Source: Sterolibacterium sp. (lineage in GTDB: Bacteria > Pseudomonadota > Gammaproteobacteria > Burkholderiales > Rhodocyclaceae). Taken from it: 50,443 bases of DNA. The stretch lies in contig JAHFRE010000008.1 in the NCBI GenBank assembly GCA_023258955.1, positions 1 through 50,443 on the forward strand, read 5' to 3'. Made by a program: the position numbers and the translations under genes. Under the pieces are notes generated by a model. It saw only the letters and a list, made by a program, of their open reading frames with translations. It was not told where the DNA came from and searched no databases. Shown one piece after another: positions 49,667 to 50,443 of the stretch (positions within the stretch are counted from its first letter, which is position 1; the number at the start of each line of letters is the position of its first letter).

Positions 49667-50443
49667 CTATTTGTCGCCGAGCTTGATCGCCGTGCTGACC
49701 AGTTGGTGCACGCCGCCGACCATGCTCATCTTGAAGCCGTAGAAAGGCAGGACCTTGGAAAATTGCGCCTTGCAGATGGCGCAGATGGTGGCCATGAAGT
49801 TCACGCCGCGGTCGTCGGCCACCTGGCGCAGCGCTTCCATGCGCGGCAGCGCCCCCTTGATGCGCAGATCGAGCAGGTCGTCGGTGAGCAGCCCGCCACC
49901 GCCGCCGCAGCAGAAGGTCTGCTCGTGGGTGGTACCCGGGGCCATCTCGACGTAGTGGTTGGCGCAGGCGCGGATGATGGCGCGCGGAATCTCGAACTGG
50001 CCGCCGGCGAGCTCGCCCATGCGCGAGGCGCGGGCGACGTTGCAGGAATCGTGGAAGGTGATGACCCGGTGGTCGTTGGCTTCCTTGTCGAAGGCGATCG
50101 CGCCGCGCTGGATCAGGTCCCAGGTCAGCTCGCAGATGTGCATCGGCTGCCGGTAGCGATGATCGAGCTGGCTCTGCAATTGCACGGCGAAGGGATCGCT
50201 GGCGCCGTCACCGATGCCGGTCAGGGTGTTCCAGAAGGAGTAGGCGACGCGCCAGGCGTGGCCGCACTCGCCGACCACGATGCGCTTGACCCCCAACTCC
50301 AGTGCCGCTTCGCGCACGCGCAGGGCGATCTTGCGCAGCTGCTCATAGTTGCCGATGAACATGCCGAAGTTGCCTGCCTCCGAGGCCTTGGAGGAGAGCG
50401 TCCAGGAAATGCCGGCGGCGTGGAACACCTTGCCGTAGCCGAT
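49667..50443 (-). CDS. dsrK: DsrK, C-terminal part (runs off the right edge)
   Basis: Only the last 258 residues of DsrK are in the window; the frame continues past base 50443, and the visible ATG at 50428 is internal. DsrK is the HdrD-like cytoplasmic iron-sulfur subunit of the DsrMKJOP complex. Two CCG-type cysteine motifs are seen: CGHAWR with FHDSCN, and CCGGGGG with the nearby CAICK near the end, which hold the non-cubane [4Fe-4S] centre. The partner DsrC is expected elsewhere. Direction and order (K-L-J-O-P-N) match the known oxidative dsr operon. Confidence 0.93.
   Translation of the reverse strand: MGYGKVFHAAGISWTLSSKASEAGNFGMFIGNYEQLRKIALRVREAALELGVKRIVVGECGHAWRVAYSFWNTLTGIGDGASDPFAVQLQSQLDHRYRQPMHICELTWDLIQRGAIAFDKEANDHRVITFHDSCNVARASRMGELAGGQFEIPRAIIRACANHYVEMAPGTTHEQTFCCGGGGGLLTDDLLDLRIKGALPRMEALRQVADDRGVNFMATICAICKAQFSKVLPFYGFKMSMVGGVHQLVSTAIKLGDK

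Noticed and set aside
47550-49742. 730-codon open frame antisense to dsrL
   Set aside because: The dsrL frame on the other strand has intact flavin and iron-sulfur motifs; the antisense product is His/Gly/Asp-biased with no domain.
49667-50443. Dissimilatory sulfate reduction as the direction of the pathway
   Set aside because: DsrL next to the DsrJ/O/P genes, together with the placement of sat-aprBA among proteobacterial genes, fits reverse (oxidative) dsr operons; DsrAB itself is outside the window, so this is strong but not absolute.

Overview
This is a GC-rich window from a Gram-negative, sulfur-oxidising bacterium, most likely a betaproteobacterium of the Rhodocyclales/Nitrosomonadales type (relatives of Sulfuritalea or Thiobacillus). 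That placement is inferred from the gene families: an oxidative dsr operon (dsrK partial, dsrL, dsrJ, dsrO, dsrP, dsrN), sat-aprB-aprA, YqjD/YqjE/YqjK-type membrane proteins, MASE1 and PhnD sensor kinases, and a repeat of a kind I associate with betaproteobacterial spacers. I see no rRNA, tRNA, CRISPR array, insertion sequence or phage.

Layout. 0.3-5.2 kb holds housekeeping and stress genes: a CBS-pair protein, pterin dehydratase, a CHRD-domain secreted protein with a near-consensus sigma70 promoter, a yqjDEK-like cassette, an alcohol dehydrogenase and an NlpC/P60 lipoprotein. At 5.25-5.58 kb is a small peptide gene with a double-glycine leader, in a locally AT-richer patch. 5.9-13.0 kb is a compact minus-strand operon: MtnX-like phosphatase, class III aminotransferase, alpha/beta hydrolase, acyl carrier protein, beta-ketoacyl-ACP synthase, two small EamA/SMR proteins and a FemAB-like acyltransferase, followed by a transglutaminase. 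It looks like an uncharacterised acyl-amine or lipid pathway. 13.2-24.1 kb is mixed: a MASE1 kinase/FixJ-type regulator pair, LysE exporter, FadH, peroxidase-related protein, bacteriohemerythrin, orphan TupA, acyltransferase, amidohydrolase and PhzF. 24.2-26.5 kb is the overlapping trio DUF4266 lipoprotein-DUF3570-ApbE. 26.6-31.5 kb holds CBS, DUF4189, rubrerythrin-like, YPP-repeat, acid phosphatase and M28 peptidase genes.

The sulfur region runs from about 31.7 kb to the right edge. A lipoprotein binding protein is coupled to a PhnD-domain hybrid histidine kinase. Then come a YkgJ-type cysteine-cluster protein and sat-aprB-aprA on the minus strand, with a clear Rho-independent terminator after aprA. 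A plus-strand regulatory set follows (soluble GAF kinase with a cysteine cluster, NarL-type regulator, CRP-type regulator with a TTG start) together with a YjbQ-like gene. The dsr operon, read leftward from beyond the edge, closes the window.

How they work together: DsrK, J, O, P and L handle electrons for oxidation of stored or carrier-bound sulfane sulfur to sulfite. DsrN amidates sirohaem for DsrAB, which must lie outside the window. AprBA and Sat take sulfite through APS to sulfate with ATP formation. The regulators between the two operons are good candidates for their control, but that is inference from position only.
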